From Actinomycetota bacterium (GTDB taxonomy: Bacteria; Actinomycetota; Thermoleophilia; RBG-16-64-13): a stretch of DNA of 64,000 bases. Below are positions 7,965-17,101 of this stretch, one piece after another. The notes beneath the pieces are model-generated. The model had not been told where the DNA came from. It saw only the letters and a program-made list of their open reading frames with translations, and did no database searches. The position numbers were made by a program, and so were the translations under genes. Location of the stretch: NCBI GenBank assembly GCA_016278725.1, contig JADQBG010000005.1, forward strand, positions 60,781-124,780. The letters run 5' to 3'. The number at the start of each line of letters is the position of its first letter. The stretch's first letter is position 1.

Positions 7965-9251
7965 TTGACTAGAGAATGGGAAATGGCAGAGATTTCGCCG
8001 AGACTGAGGTCCTCTTCGCCGGGAGCAAGGCCTTCTCGGAACCCACTGAGGCGAGGCACCGCCCTCGGGGGCGCCTGCCGGGGACCGCTGGGACTGCTGA
8101 CCGGTTTGCTGTTGCTTCTCTTCGGGCTGTGGTCGCCGGCGGCCGCTCAGGCGATCAGCTTCTCGGACATTCCTCTGAACCACCCCTACCGTCTGCAGAT
8201 CGAGGTCATGCAGCAGCGCGGCATCGTGCAGGGGTACGGCGACGGCAGGTTTGGGCCGGAGGAGCCGCTGCTCCGGCAGCAGTTCGCGAAGATGGTCATC
8301 CGCTCGATGCGTCTGCCGGTGACGGAGGACGACGTCAGTCCCTTTGACGACGTGGCCATCTCGGGCCCTGACTCGCTCTTTCCCGACAATTTCGTGGCCG
8401 CAGCGGCCCGCGAAGGCATTACCAGGGGAACCTCGCCCGGCAAGTTCTCGCCTTACAGTCCCGTCCGCATCAGCCAGGCGATCACCATGGCCACGCGCGC
8501 GGCCGGGGAGCCGTTGGCCACCCCGCCGCCGAGCTACGAGGGCATTTGGGGTGACTTCAGCTTGGCCCATGCCGAGCCGGCCCGGATCGCTCAGTACAAC
8601 GGGCTGCTGCGGGAGTTGCGGCTGAAAGACACCGGCGGGCCCTGGCGGCCGGCCACCCGGGGCGAGGCGGCCGCCCTGCTCTACAACCTGATGGGGACCG
8701 ACCCCGAGGGCATGACCGGGCGCTTTCTGGGCACATCCGCCGACCTGGTGCAGTTGTTCCGTGACGCGGGACGCACGGGCGAGAAGTTCACCGTGCCGCT
8801 GCTGGACCTTGCCAAGCTCTACGTCCGCTACGCCCGGGAGTTCGGGGTGCGGGCGGACGTGGCCTGGGCCCAGATGGTTCACGAGACCGGATACGGGGAG
8901 TACGGAGGAGATGTGCTTCCCGAGCAGAACAACTTTGCGGGCATCGGGGCCACCGGGGGCATACCCGGCAACGCCTTTCAGACCGCCGAGTTGGGCGTGA
9001 TCGCGCATCTGGCCCACCTGGCCTGGTATGTTTACCCGGACCATATGGAGGCGGAGGGCTGCCGGTTGGTGCCCGGAGACGTGGTGATCACCCAGCCGGG
9101 TGACCCGCGGCACTTCACGATCGACGGCCTGCCGCATCGAGGGAATGTGCGCACCGTGTGGGAATTGGGAGGCAAATGGGCACCTAGCCCCGATTACGGG
9201 GGTATGGTGCTCTGGTACGCGAAGAAGATCCCCACGACCCGGGGTTGGTAA
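7965..9251 (+). CDS. SLH-domain cell-wall glucosaminidase
   Basis: 428 residues from TTG, chosen because GGGGGA sits 8 bases upstream. Arg-rich N-terminus, then a hydrophobic stretch (about 40-60) ending AAAQA, a Sec signal peptide. Three S-layer-homology repeats cover about 65-245 ('FSDIPLNHPYRLQIEVMQQRG', 'GYGDGRFGPEEPLLRQQFAKM'). Residues about 260-425 are an endo-beta-N-acetylglucosaminidase domain: 'WAQMVHETGYGEYG' supplies the catalytic Glu and 'NNFAGIGATGG' the second family motif. It is exported, anchored to the wall through the SLH repeats, and cuts peptidoglycan glycan strands during growth or division. The GtrA-like gene follows 17 bases later. Confidence 0.9.
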   Translation: MTREWEMAEISPRLRSSSPGARPSRNPLRRGTALGGACRGPLGLLTGLLLLLFGLWSPAAAQAISFSDIPLNHPYRLQIEVMQQRGIVQGYGDGRFGPEEPLLRQQFAKMVIRSMRLPVTEDDVSPFDDVAISGPDSLFPDNFVAAAAREGITRGTSPGKFSPYSPVRISQAITMATRAAGEPLATPPPSYEGIWGDFSLAHAEPARIAQYNGLLRELRLKDTGGPWRPATRGEAAALLYNLMGTDPEGMTGRFLGTSADLVQLFRDAGRTGEKFTVPLLDLAKLYVRYAREFGVRADVAWAQMVHETGYGEYGGDVLPEQNNFAGIGATGGIPGNAFQTAELGVIAHLAHLAWYVYPDHMEAEGCRLVPGDVVITQPGDPRHFTIDGLPHRGNVRTVWELGGKWAPSPDYGGMVLWYAKKIPTTRGW

Positions 9252-9268
9252 GAGAGGACCAGGACAGA

Positions 9269-9817
9269 GTGACCGAACTGATAGAGCGGACCCGATATGG
9301 CAACGGCCTCTTCGTGCAGGGCTTCCGGTACCTGACGGTCGCCGGGCTTGCCACCGTCGTGGATTGGGCCATATTTGCGGTCATTCTGCAGCTTTTTGGC
9401 CTGCACTACGTGGTCGGCACGGTCATTTCCCTGGCGGTCGGCACATACGTGAACTACAGACTCTCGGTCCGTTTCGTGTTCGCGGCGCGTCCCTTCGACC
9501 GCTCGGTCGAGTTGCTGATGGTCTACACCGTCAATCTGATCAGCCTGGGCCTGAGCATCGTTGGCATGGTCGCCTTGGTCGAGGGTGCGGGATTTTCGCC
9601 GTTCGCCGCCAAAGGCGCCCTGATGGTCAGTCTCTTCGGCTGGAACTACCTCTTGCGGCGCTATCTGGTCTTTGCCGAAGGGGACGAACCCCGCCTGCTC
9701 TCCCTGATGGGCCGCATTCGCCGCTTCGGGCTGGGGCAGCGCCTGGCCACCGTTGCCGGCCGCTCGGTGGCTCCGGCAAAAACCTGCGTCCGGCCTGAGT
9801 TCGAGGCGGAGGGCTAG
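9269..9817 (+). CDS. GtrA-like membrane protein
   Basis: 182 residues from GTG at 9269, preferred over an upstream TTG because AGGACCAGGA lies just before it. Four transmembrane helices (about 16-40, 46-66, 84-107, 113-135) and the 'FRYLTVAGLATVVDW' and 'NYRLSVRFVF' segments are typical of the GtrA family, small membrane proteins linked to flipping or transfer of polyprenyl-linked sugars for cell-surface polysaccharides. Position after a wall glycosidase fits an envelope role. The last 11 coding bases (CGGAGGGCTAG) are repeated directly at 9828-9838. Confidence 0.85.
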   Translation: MTELIERTRYGNGLFVQGFRYLTVAGLATVVDWAIFAVILQLFGLHYVVGTVISLAVGTYVNYRLSVRFVFAARPFDRSVELLMVYTVNLISLGLSIVGMVALVEGAGFSPFAAKGALMVSLFGWNYLLRRYLVFAEGDEPRLLSLMGRIRRFGLGQRLATVAGRSVAPAKTCVRPEFEAEG

Positions 9818-9845
9818 ATCCCCTCAGCGGAGGGCTAGTTCTCGC

Positions 9846-11327
9846 TCAGCGCAGCGCCTGGACCCAGGCGGAAACTCTCTGAATCACCAGTAGATCCACA
9901 TTGTCGGCCTCTTCGTACTCCGCGGGCGAGGGCGGGCCGCTGCCGGCCATGAACAGGTGATTGAGGTTCGCCAACTGCTCGATGTACACCCGGTCTTCGT
10001 CGGCGAAGGCCTCCCTCCAGGCCGATTCGTCCTGCTCCGTCACCTGGTAGTCGCGCTCGCCGAAGAGCGCCAGGATGGGCTGCTCGAGTTCTTCGGCCAC
10101 GGCGATGGGATCGTACCCTTCCAGGGACCGCCAGTAGGACGCGGGCACACCCAGAGGTAGTTCGCCCGCTTCCAGCGCTTCGCCGCCCTCGCGCACGGCC
10201 TCGATCTGTTGCTCGAGTTCATCGAGCTGGGCCTGTTCTGCCGCGCTCACCTCACCATCCAGCTCGGCCAGATAGAGGGACTGGTCGTAGATCAGATCCT
10301 CGAGGGGGCGGGCCGGGGGGGCCAGCAGGATGAGGCCGTCCGGCTCCACACCCACTTCCGCAGCTTGGACCGCGATCCGCGGCGCGAGGAACGCGCCCAG
10401 GCTGTGACCGAGTACATAGACTCGATCACCATCGATCTGCTCCCGCGTCTCCAGCAGTTCGAGGGCGGAAACCGCATCGTCCACGGTTTCCTCGTCCACC
10501 CCGAAATCCTCCTCTTCGGTCACGCGTTGGGCGTGCTCCTTGGTTCGCTTCTCGTACCTGAGGACGGCAATACCGTGCGAGGCCAGGCCCCAGGCCAGAT
10601 CCTGAAACGGCCGGTTGGGGCCGACGGTCTCGTTGCGGTCGCTGGGACCCGAGCCGTGCACCAGCACCACACCGGGGAAGGGCCCCTCGCCCTCGGGCAG
10701 GGTGAGCGTGCCCGGTAGGGGCCAATCCGGCGCGCCCACCGTGACCTCCTCCTCGGAGAACGAAGACTCGCGCACGTAGTCCGCCGGGTAATAGCCGGGT
10801 CCCTCCTGCGACCGCGATACGTCCCCGCCCACCGGGAGGAAGAAGAGCCCGCTCACCCGGCCCTCGGGGCCGAACACCACCTTGACGTCGATGGGACTGT
10901 CCCGGAACTGAGAGACCACATACACCACGCGGAAGCCCTGTTCGACCGAGGTGCGCGTGTCCAGGATCTCTTGATAGTCGCCCAGTTGCTGTTCGAGCGA
11001 CTTCCATAGACCGCCCAACTGTTCTTCGGGGATTGCGGTCTGCATCTGCTGGTCGAAGGAGGCGTAGGCTCGAGCGTACTCGCCTTGCGCGAGTTGCTCC
11101 ACCAGATCGCGGGCCTGCTCCACCAGCGCAGCGCGGTCCTCGAAATCGGCCTCCGTCGTGCTGACGGCCTCCGCCGGCGCTTCCTCCGCGGTGTCCGGGG
11201 TGCTCTGGTCGGTGGTTTCCGTGTCCCCCTGGCAACCGACGACCCCGGTGAGACCGGTGATGAGGGCGAGCGCGACGAAAAGCCCGATGAGGGCCGACTT
11301 GGCTGAGAGACCGGGGGCAGAGGTCAC
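9846..11327 (-). CDS. Lipoprotein with DUF3887-like domain and alpha/beta hydrolase
   Basis: 493 residues from GTG at 11327, preceded by AAGGAAGGGA; an ATG 17 codons upstream is less likely. Signal peptide with lipobox VVGC near residue 32, then an acidic linker rich in T, E and A. Residues about 60-170 resemble the DUF3887 domain ('ALVEQ...LAQGEYARAYASFD'), found before secreted hydrolases. The hydrolase has HGSGPSDRN (oxyanion region), GHSLGA with the nucleophile Ser, and C-terminal 'LNHLF' with the His. Predicted to be attached to the outside of the membrane and to hydrolyse esters or peptides. Transcribed divergently from leuC. Confidence 0.88.
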   Translation of the reverse strand: MTSAPGLSAKSALIGLFVALALITGLTGVVGCQGDTETTDQSTPDTAEEAPAEAVSTTEADFEDRAALVEQARDLVEQLAQGEYARAYASFDQQMQTAIPEEQLGGLWKSLEQQLGDYQEILDTRTSVEQGFRVVYVVSQFRDSPIDVKVVFGPEGRVSGLFFLPVGGDVSRSQEGPGYYPADYVRESSFSEEEVTVGAPDWPLPGTLTLPEGEGPFPGVVLVHGSGPSDRNETVGPNRPFQDLAWGLASHGIAVLRYEKRTKEHAQRVTEEEDFGVDEETVDDAVSALELLETREQIDGDRVYVLGHSLGAFLAPRIAVQAAEVGVEPDGLILLAPPARPLEDLIYDQSLYLAELDGEVSAAEQAQLDELEQQIEAVREGGEALEAGELPLGVPASYWRSLEGYDPIAVAEELEQPILALFGERDYQVTEQDESAWREAFADEDRVYIEQLANLNHLFMAGSGPPSPAEYEEADNVDLLVIQRVSAWVQALR

Positions 11328-11414
11328 CGCTATCCCTTCCTTTTGGCTTGGTTGCCGGATTTTACCGGCCGATCTCACGCGTCACAATCCGCGAATGGGG
11401 AACCGACGCTGTAT

Positions 11415-11443
11415 TTGCGGCGCGGCGCGGCTTTCTCTATGCT
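11415..11443 (+). promoter_or_regulatory. Likely promoter of the leuC operon
   Basis: TTGCGG (11415-11420), 17-base spacer, TATGCT (11438-11443). It lies about 85 bases before the leuC start codon. No T-box or leader peptide with branched-chain codons was seen in the short leader. Confidence 0.45.
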
Positions 11444-11526
11444 GTTACGGCGCTTCACTTAGCCGCTGTTCGCATAGCCGGTATCCTTGAAGCGTGAGCC
11501 AACTCCCACCAGCGAGGACGAGCTTC

Positions 11527-12804
11527 ATGGGAATGACGATAACCGAGAAGATCCTGGCCCGGGCTGCGGGCAGAGAATGGGTCGCGCCCGGAGACCTGAT
11601 CATGGCCCGGGTGGATTTCTGCCTGGGTAACGACATCACCGCTCCCGTTGCCATCGACGAGTTCGAGAAGGCCGGTTTCGAGCGGGTGTTCGATGCCGAG
11701 CGGATTGCCTTGATCCCCGATCACTTCACGCCCTGCAAGGACATCAAGACGGCGATGCTGGTCAAGCAGATGCGCGAATTCGCCCGGCGGCACGAAATCG
11801 TGCACTACTACGACGTGGGCCGGGTGGGAGTGGAGCATGCCCTGCTGCCCGAACTGGGTCTGGTCGGCCCCGGTGACGTGGTGATCGGCGCCGATTCGCA
11901 CACCTGCACCTACGGGGCGCTGGGCGCCTTCGCCACCGGAGTGGGCTCCACCGACCTGGCCGGGGCCATGGCCACCGGGGAGGTCTGGTTTCGCGTGCCC
12001 GCCAGCCTGAGGTTCGTCTTCGAGGGCGAGTTGCAGCCGTACGTGGGCGGCAAGGACCTGATTCTCCACACCATTGGCGAGATCGGTGTGGACGGCGCGC
12101 TCTACCGGGCGATGGAGTTCACCGGTCCGGTGATCGAGACTCTTTCCATGGACAACCGGCAGACCATGGCCAACATGGCCATCGAGGCGGGGGCCAAGAA
12201 CGGCATCATCGCCCCCGACCGGATCACCCGCGAGTACATCGAGGGGCGCTTCCGCCGCGAGCCGCGCTACTACGAATCCGACGCCGACGCCGCCTACGAG
12301 AGCGAATACCGCTGGCGGGGCGAGGACATTCCCCTGCTGGTGGCCAAGCCGCACCTGCCCTCCAACGTTGCCCGGGCAGACGAGTTGGCGGACACGCGCA
12401 TCGACCAGGTGGTGATCGGCAGCTGCACCAACGGCCGCATCGAGGATCTGCGCGCCGCCGCCGAGGTCTTGCGGGGCCAGAAGGTGGCCGGCGACGTGCG
12501 CTGCATCGTGATTCCTGCCACGCAGGCGATCTACCAGCAGGCCATGGACGAAGGTCTGGTGGACGTCTTTCTCGCCGCCGAGGCGGTCTTCTCGGCGCCC
12601 ACCTGCGGTCCCTGCCTGGGCGGGCACATGGGGGTGCTGGCCGAGGGCGAGCGCGCCGTCAGCACCACCAACCGTAATTTCGTCGGGCGGATGGGGCACG
12701 TGAAGTCAGAGGTGTATCTGGCCGGTCCCTACGTGGCCGCGGCGTCGGCCGTCGCGGGCCACGTGGCCACTCCCGACCAGATCCAGACGAGGAGGGCGGC
12801 GTGA
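11527..12804 (+). CDS. leuC: 3-isopropylmalate/citramalate dehydratase large subunit
   Basis: 425 residues from ATG 11527 (a GTG 11 codons upstream gives a non-conserved tail). The short, archaeal-like form of LeuC. The three Fe4S4 cysteines are in 'GSCTNG' and in 'PTCGPCLGG'. 'ADSHTCTYGALGAFATGVGSTD' is the usual aconitase-family signature. With LeuD it isomerises 2-isopropylmalate to 3-isopropylmalate, and also (R)-citramalate to 3-methylmalate in the pyruvate route to isoleucine; cimA downstream supports the latter use. First gene of a five-gene operon; TGATG overlap with leuD. Confidence 0.95.
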   Translation: MGMTITEKILARAAGREWVAPGDLIMARVDFCLGNDITAPVAIDEFEKAGFERVFDAERIALIPDHFTPCKDIKTAMLVKQMREFARRHEIVHYYDVGRVGVEHALLPELGLVGPGDVVIGADSHTCTYGALGAFATGVGSTDLAGAMATGEVWFRVPASLRFVFEGELQPYVGGKDLILHTIGEIGVDGALYRAMEFTGPVIETLSMDNRQTMANMAIEAGAKNGIIAPDRITREYIEGRFRREPRYYESDADAAYESEYRWRGEDIPLLVAKPHLPSNVARADELADTRIDQVVIGSCTNGRIEDLRAAAEVLRGQKVAGDVRCIVIPATQAIYQQAMDEGLVDVFLAAEAVFSAPTCGPCLGGHMGVLAEGERAVSTTNRNFVGRMGHVKSEVYLAGPYVAAASAVAGHVATPDQIQTRRAA

Positions 12805-13316
12805 TGGCCGAGGAGCCCCAGACCACCCTGGAGGGCCGGGTGTGGACCTTCGGCCGGGACGTGGACACCGATCTGATCATCGCCGCGCGTTACCTGACCA
12901 TGAAAGAGCCGGAAGAACTGGCCGAGCACCTGATGGAAGACCAGGACCCGGAGTTTCCCCGCAAGGTGCAGCCGGGGGACATCCTGGTGGCGCAGGAGAA
13001 CTTCGGCTGCGGCTCGAGCCGCGAGCACGCGCCCATCGCCATCAAGGGCGCCGGCGTGCAGGCGGTCATCGCCAAGAGCTTTGCCCGCATCTTCTACCGC
13101 AACGCGTTCAACACCGGCCTGCCCATCCTGGTCTCCGGCGAGGCGGCGGACCGCATTCGCGAGGGCGACCGCATCCGCGCGGATCTGGCGGCGGGCACGA
13201 TCGAGAACCTGACCCGCAACGAGTCCTATCAAGCAGAGCCTCTGCCCGAGTTCATGCGCGACCTCGTGTCCGCCGGCGGGCTGCTGCCGTACTTGAAGAC
13301 GAGGGAGCAGAGATGA
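12804..13316 (+). CDS. leuD: 3-isopropylmalate/citramalate dehydratase small subunit
   Basis: 170 residues from ATG 12804, one codon after a possible GTG; the short aconitase swivel-domain form that pairs with short LeuC. '[16 protein letters not shown]' near the N-terminus and '[12 protein letters not shown]' (substrate-binding loop) are diagnostic. It forms the heterodimer with LeuC. It overlaps leuC by one base and leuB by four (ATGA), indicating translational coupling. Confidence 0.95.
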   Translation: MAEEPQTTLEGRVWTFGRDVDTDLIIAARYLTMKEPEELAEHLMEDQDPEFPRKVQPGDILVAQENFGCGSSREHAPIAIKGAGVQAVIAKSFARIFYRNAFNTGLPILVSGEAADRIREGDRIRADLAAGTIENLTRNESYQAEPLPEFMRDLVSAGGLLPYLKTREQR

Positions 13317-14407
13317 GCCACTATCAGATCGCGGTCATTCCCGGAGACGGGACCGGACCGGAGGTGGTCCGCGAGGGCCTGAGGGTGCTGGAGGCGGCGG
13401 CCGGGCGGGCCGGTTTCACCTACGACCTGACCGAGTACGACTTCGGCGGGGAGCGCTACCTGAGGACCGGCGAGACCCTGCCCGATTCCGCGGTGTCCGA
13501 GCTGCGCGACTTCGACGCCATCTTCCTCGGGGCCATTGGCCATCCCGAAGTGGCTCCCGGCATTTTGGAGCAGGGCATCCTGCTCAAGGCCCGCTTCGAC
13601 CTCGACCTCTACATCAACCTGCGTCCGGTCAAGCTCTACCCCGGGGTGGAGACTCCCATCAAGGACAAGGGCCCCCAGGACATAGATTTCGTCGTGGTGC
13701 GCGAGAACACCGAGGGCCTCTACGCTTCGACCGGCGGCTTCCTGCGCAAGGGCACACCCGACGAGATCGCCGTGCAGGAGAGCGTGAACACGCGCAAAGG
13801 GGCGGAGCGCTGCCTGCGCTACGCCTTTGATTACGCCAAGCGCCCCGACCGGCGGGGAGAGCTCACCCTGGTGGGCAAGACCAACGTGCTCACCTACGCC
13901 TGGAACCTCTGGTGGCGGGCCTTCAACGAGGTCGGCGAGGCCGATTATCCCCAGGTAAAGCGCGAGTACGCGCACGTGGACGCGGTCTGCATGTGGTTCG
14001 TCAAGAACCCCGAGTGGTTCGACGTGATCGTCACCGACAACATGTTCGGCGACATCATCACCGACCTGGCCGCCATGATTCAGGGCGGCCTGGGGATCGC
14101 GGCCGGCGGCAACATCAACCCCGATCCGGGCGGCACGGCCATGTTCGAGCCCATGGGCGGTTCCGCGCCCAAGTACGCCGGCCAGAACAAGATCAATCCG
14201 CTGGCAGCCATCTCCTCCATGCAGATGATGCTGGATCACCTGGGGGAGAAGGACGCGGCCCGGTGGGTGGAGGCCGGCGTGATGCATTCCACCGAGCGCC
14301 TGCCTTCCCTCGCGGCCGGCAGGATGGGCATGAGCACCAGCGAGGTGGGCGACATGGTGGTCACCCACGTCAAGGAGGGGACTGTCACCGAAGAGAGCGG
14401 CTGGTAG
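13313..14407 (+). CDS. leuB: 3-isopropylmalate dehydrogenase-type decarboxylating dehydrogenase
   Basis: 364 residues from the ATG that overlaps the leuD stop; the frame is open far upstream but that part is only the leuD shadow. Starts '[13 protein letters not shown]', has the substrate loop '[11 protein letters not shown]', and the metal/NAD region '[16 protein letters not shown]' and '[10 protein letters not shown]' of the isocitrate/isopropylmalate dehydrogenase family. It oxidatively decarboxylates 3-isopropylmalate or 3-methylmalate. The family also contains homoisocitrate and tartrate dehydrogenases; operon context with leuCD and cimA favours the branched-chain substrate. Confidence 0.9.
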   Translation: MSHYQIAVIPGDGTGPEVVREGLRVLEAAAGRAGFTYDLTEYDFGGERYLRTGETLPDSAVSELRDFDAIFLGAIGHPEVAPGILEQGILLKARFDLDLYINLRPVKLYPGVETPIKDKGPQDIDFVVVRENTEGLYASTGGFLRKGTPDEIAVQESVNTRKGAERCLRYAFDYAKRPDRRGELTLVGKTNVLTYAWNLWWRAFNEVGEADYPQVKREYAHVDAVCMWFVKNPEWFDVIVTDNMFGDIITDLAAMIQGGLGIAAGGNINPDPGGTAMFEPMGGSAPKYAGQNKINPLAAISSMQMMLDHLGEKDAARWVEAGVMHSTERLPSLAAGRMGMSTSEVGDMVVTHVKEGTVTEESGW

Positions 14408-14416
14408 GGAGCGAGC

Positions 14417-15292
14417 ATGCAGATTTTCATCGACGGCGAGTTCTACGACGAGGCCGAGGCCAAGATCAGCGTCTTCGACCACGGTCTCCTGTACGGGGAC
14501 GGCGTTTTCGAGGGGATCCGGGTCTACGACGGCCGCATCTTCGAGTGCGACGCCCACATCGACCGCCTGTACGACTCGGCCCTCGCGATTGCCCTGGACG
14601 TCCCCATGTCCCGCGCGGATCTGATCGAAGCGACCTGCGAAACCGTGCGCCGCAATCAGCTGGAAAACGCCTACATCCGTCTGGTGGTGACGCGGGGGGT
14701 GGGCGACCTGGGCCTCAACCCGAGCAAGTGCCCGAAGGCCACCGTATTCATCATCGCGGCGACCATTCAGCTCTATCCCGAGGAGCTCTACCAAAACGGT
14801 CTGAAGATCGTCACCTGCTCGACCCGGCGCAACGACCCGCAGGCGATCAATCCCGCCATCAAGAGCCTGAACTACCTGAACAACATCCTCGCCAGCCTGG
14901 AACTGCGGGGCACCGGCGCCGACGAGGGCCTGATGCTGAGCGCGCAGGGCTTCGTGGCCGAGTGCACCGCGGACAACTTCTTCATGGTCAAGGACGGCGT
15001 GGTGCACACACCGGCCACCGGGGTCGGCGCCCTGCGCGGGGTCACCCGGGCCACGGTCATGCGCCTGGCGCGCGAGTTGGGCTACCAGGTGGCGGAAGGG
15101 TTCTACACTCTGTACGACGTCTACAGCGCGGACGAGGCCTTCCTCACCGGAACCGCCGCCGAAGTGGCGCCGGTGGTGTCCGTGGATCAACGGCCGATCG
15201 GGGACGGAACGCCCGGCGAGATCACCGTCCGGCTGATGGAGCGCTTGGCCGAGTACGCCCGCAGCAGCGGGTATCCAGTCGCGAAGTCCTGA
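14417..15292 (+). CDS. ilvE: Branched-chain amino acid aminotransferase (class IV)
   Basis: 291 residues from ATG, 9 bases after leuB. PLP fold-type IV: 'SVFDHGLLYGDGVFEGIRVY' at the N-terminus, the PLP lysine in 'IKSLNYLNN', and 'GTAAEVAPV' near the C-terminus. The length and motifs match the archaeal-like branched-chain aminotransferase that uses 2-oxoglutarate. It makes isoleucine, valine and leucine from their 2-oxo acids, the last step of the pathway to which the neighbouring genes contribute. D-amino-acid aminotransferases are close relatives but fit the context less well. Confidence 0.92.
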   Translation: MQIFIDGEFYDEAEAKISVFDHGLLYGDGVFEGIRVYDGRIFECDAHIDRLYDSALAIALDVPMSRADLIEATCETVRRNQLENAYIRLVVTRGVGDLGLNPSKCPKATVFIIAATIQLYPEELYQNGLKIVTCSTRRNDPQAINPAIKSLNYLNNILASLELRGTGADEGLMLSAQGFVAECTADNFFMVKDGVVHTPATGVGALRGVTRATVMRLARELGYQVAEGFYTLYDVYSADEAFLTGTAAEVAPVVSVDQRPIGDGTPGEITVRLMERLAEYARSSGYPVAKS

Positions 15293-15314
15293 CTCGCCGA
15301 ACGCGGGAGACCCG

Positions 15315-16892
15315 GTGAAGCGCAGCATAACTCTCTACGACACCACCCTGCGCGACGGCATGCAGCGCGAGGGCATGAGCGTGTCGGTCGAGGAGAAGCT
15401 GCGCATCGCGCTGCGCCTCGCGGAGCTGGGGATCCACGTGATCGAGGGGGGCTTTCCCGGTTCGAATCCCAAGGACGCCGAGTTTTTCCGCCTGCTCGAA
15501 GCCGAGGACCTGCGCCGGAGCGCGGTCAGCGCCTTCGGCACCACCAGAGGGCGGGCCGGCCAGGCAGAGACCGATCCCGTGCTGCGCGTGCTCGCCGACA
15601 GCTGGGTGAGCGTCGCCTGCGTGGTGGGCAAGACCTGGAAGCTCCACATCGAGAAGATCCTCAAGGTCGACCCCGACGAGAACCTGCGCATGATCGCGGA
15701 CTCCGTCGCTTTTCTGCAAGAGCAGGGTAAGCGCGTGGTCTACGACGCCGAGCATTTCTTTGACGCCTACGCTGAGCACCCGGAATACGCGCTCAAATGC
15801 CTGCACACCGCCGCCGAGTCCGGTGCCGAAGCGGTAGTGCTCTGCGATACCAATGGCGCCACCCTCCCCGGAGGGATCGCCCGCACGGTGCGTGAGGTGC
15901 ACCGCCAACTGGGCGGAACGGTGCGCGTGGGCATCCACACCCACGACGACGGAGGCTGCGCGGTGGCCAACTCCCTGGTTGCCGTGGAAGAGGGGGCCGC
16001 GCACGTTCAGGGGACCATCAACGGCTACGGCGAGCGGGCGGGAAACGCCGACCTTTGCGTGATCATCCCGGCTCTCAAGCTGAAGCTCGACTGCGAATGT
16101 ATCTCCGACGATGACCTGCGCCGGCTGACCGACACCTCGCATTTTGTCGCGGAGCTCTGCAACATCGCGCCGGACCCGCACCAGCCCTACGTGGGCCGTA
16201 ACGCCTTCGCCCATAAGGGCGGCCTGCACGTCGCGGGCGTGGCGGCGGACGCCCGCACCTTCGAGCACATCCGCCCGGAGGCGGTGGGCAATACCTCGCA
16301 CGTGCTGGTCTCCGAGCTCTCGGGGAGGGGCACGGTGCGGGAGCGGGCGAGGGATCTGGGCCTCGATCCCACCCCCGAGCAGGTCGATGCCGTGCTCAGC
16401 CGGTTGAAGACCAAAGAGCACGAGGGTTACTACTACGAGGCCGCCGACGCTTCGTTCGAGATCCTAATCCGGCAGGAATTGGGCGAACGGCATGAGTACT
16501 TTCAGTTGGAGAGCTTCCGCATCATCGTGGAGAAGCGCGAGGGCGGCGACATCCTCACCGAGGCGACCATCAAGGTCCACGTCAACGGTGACCGCATCAT
16601 CCAGACCGCGGAGGGTAACGGTCCGGTGAACGCTCTCGACCGGGCGCTGCGTCTGGCGATCGAGCGCAAGTATCCGGATCTCGAGAAGATCCAATTGGTG
16701 AACTACCGCGTCCGCATCCTGGACGAAGCCAAGGGCACCGGGGCGGTCACCCGCGTGCTGCTGGACTCGTCGGACGGTCACGACTCCTGGGGAAGCGTGG
16801 GGGTGCACGAGAACGTGGTGGAAGCGTCGTGGCAGGCGCTGGTGGATTCGATCGTCTACGGCCTGATGCACGAGCACCAAAGGTTCGAGTAG
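15315..16892 (+). CDS. cimA: (R)-citramalate synthase
   Basis: 525 residues from GTG. Opens with the DRE-TIM signature 'YDTTLRDGMQREGM' (catalytic R13, metal D14), followed by 'HTHDDGG' metal ligands and 'GTINGYGERAGNADL'. The length, the 'WKLHIEKIL' segment and the C-terminal regulatory LeuA-type dimer domain (about 395-525) match CimA rather than 2-isopropylmalate synthase or homocitrate synthase. It condenses pyruvate with acetyl-CoA to (R)-citramalate, the start of threonine-independent isoleucine synthesis; LeuCD and LeuB here do the next steps. The regulatory domain suggests isoleucine feedback inhibition. Last gene of the operon. Confidence 0.93.
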   Translation: MKRSITLYDTTLRDGMQREGMSVSVEEKLRIALRLAELGIHVIEGGFPGSNPKDAEFFRLLEAEDLRRSAVSAFGTTRGRAGQAETDPVLRVLADSWVSVACVVGKTWKLHIEKILKVDPDENLRMIADSVAFLQEQGKRVVYDAEHFFDAYAEHPEYALKCLHTAAESGAEAVVLCDTNGATLPGGIARTVREVHRQLGGTVRVGIHTHDDGGCAVANSLVAVEEGAAHVQGTINGYGERAGNADLCVIIPALKLKLDCECISDDDLRRLTDTSHFVAELCNIAPDPHQPYVGRNAFAHKGGLHVAGVAADARTFEHIRPEAVGNTSHVLVSELSGRGTVRERARDLGLDPTPEQVDAVLSRLKTKEHEGYYYEAADASFEILIRQELGERHEYFQLESFRIIVEKREGGDILTEATIKVHVNGDRIIQTAEGNGPVNALDRALRLAIERKYPDLEKIQLVNYRVRILDEAKGTGAVTRVLLDSSDGHDSWGSVGVHENVVEASWQALVDSIVYGLMHEHQRFE

Positions 16893-16991
16893 GGGCCGCG
16901 CTCGCCCTCGTGCGGAGCGGCAGTTCGGCCGTCCCTCCTGACCGGCGCTCCCGCCGCGTCTAAAATCCGATCCCGATTGTCCGGTTTTGCC

Positions 16992-17020
16992 TTGACAGCG
17001 CGCCGGGTTTCTCGTAGACT
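16992..17020 (+). promoter_or_regulatory. Strong sigma70-type promoter of feoAB
   Basis: A perfect TTGACA (16992-16997), a 17-base spacer, and TAGACT (17015-17020). Transcription should start near 17027, just before the iron-box palindrome. Confidence 0.7.
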
Positions 17021-17031
17021 CTCACTCGATA

Positions 17032-17045
17032 TTAGGGATACCTAA
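17032..17045 (+). promoter_or_regulatory. DtxR/IdeR-type iron-box operator
   Basis: TTAGGGATACCTAA: inverted repeat TTAGG-GATA-CCTAA, close to the half sites of DtxR/IdeR boxes (TTAGGTTAGsCTAACCTAA). It sits just after the predicted transcription start of feoAB, where a bound repressor would block transcription when iron is plentiful. Confidence 0.6.
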
Positions 17046-17101
17046 GACAATCAGCGAGGACTTCCTCATAGCCTTGCGACGGGAACCCTAGGAGAAGGTG
17101 C

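Noticed and set aside
9807..9838. Repeated CGGAGGGCTAG as a mobile-element target duplication
   Set aside because: Only 11 bases with 10 bases between and no element; more likely a chance or slippage repeat.
15455..15480. GGTTCGAATCCC, the T-arm sequence of a tRNA
   Set aside because: It lies inside the conserved coding region of cimA (PGSNPKD) and no acceptor stem or anticodon arm can be built around it.
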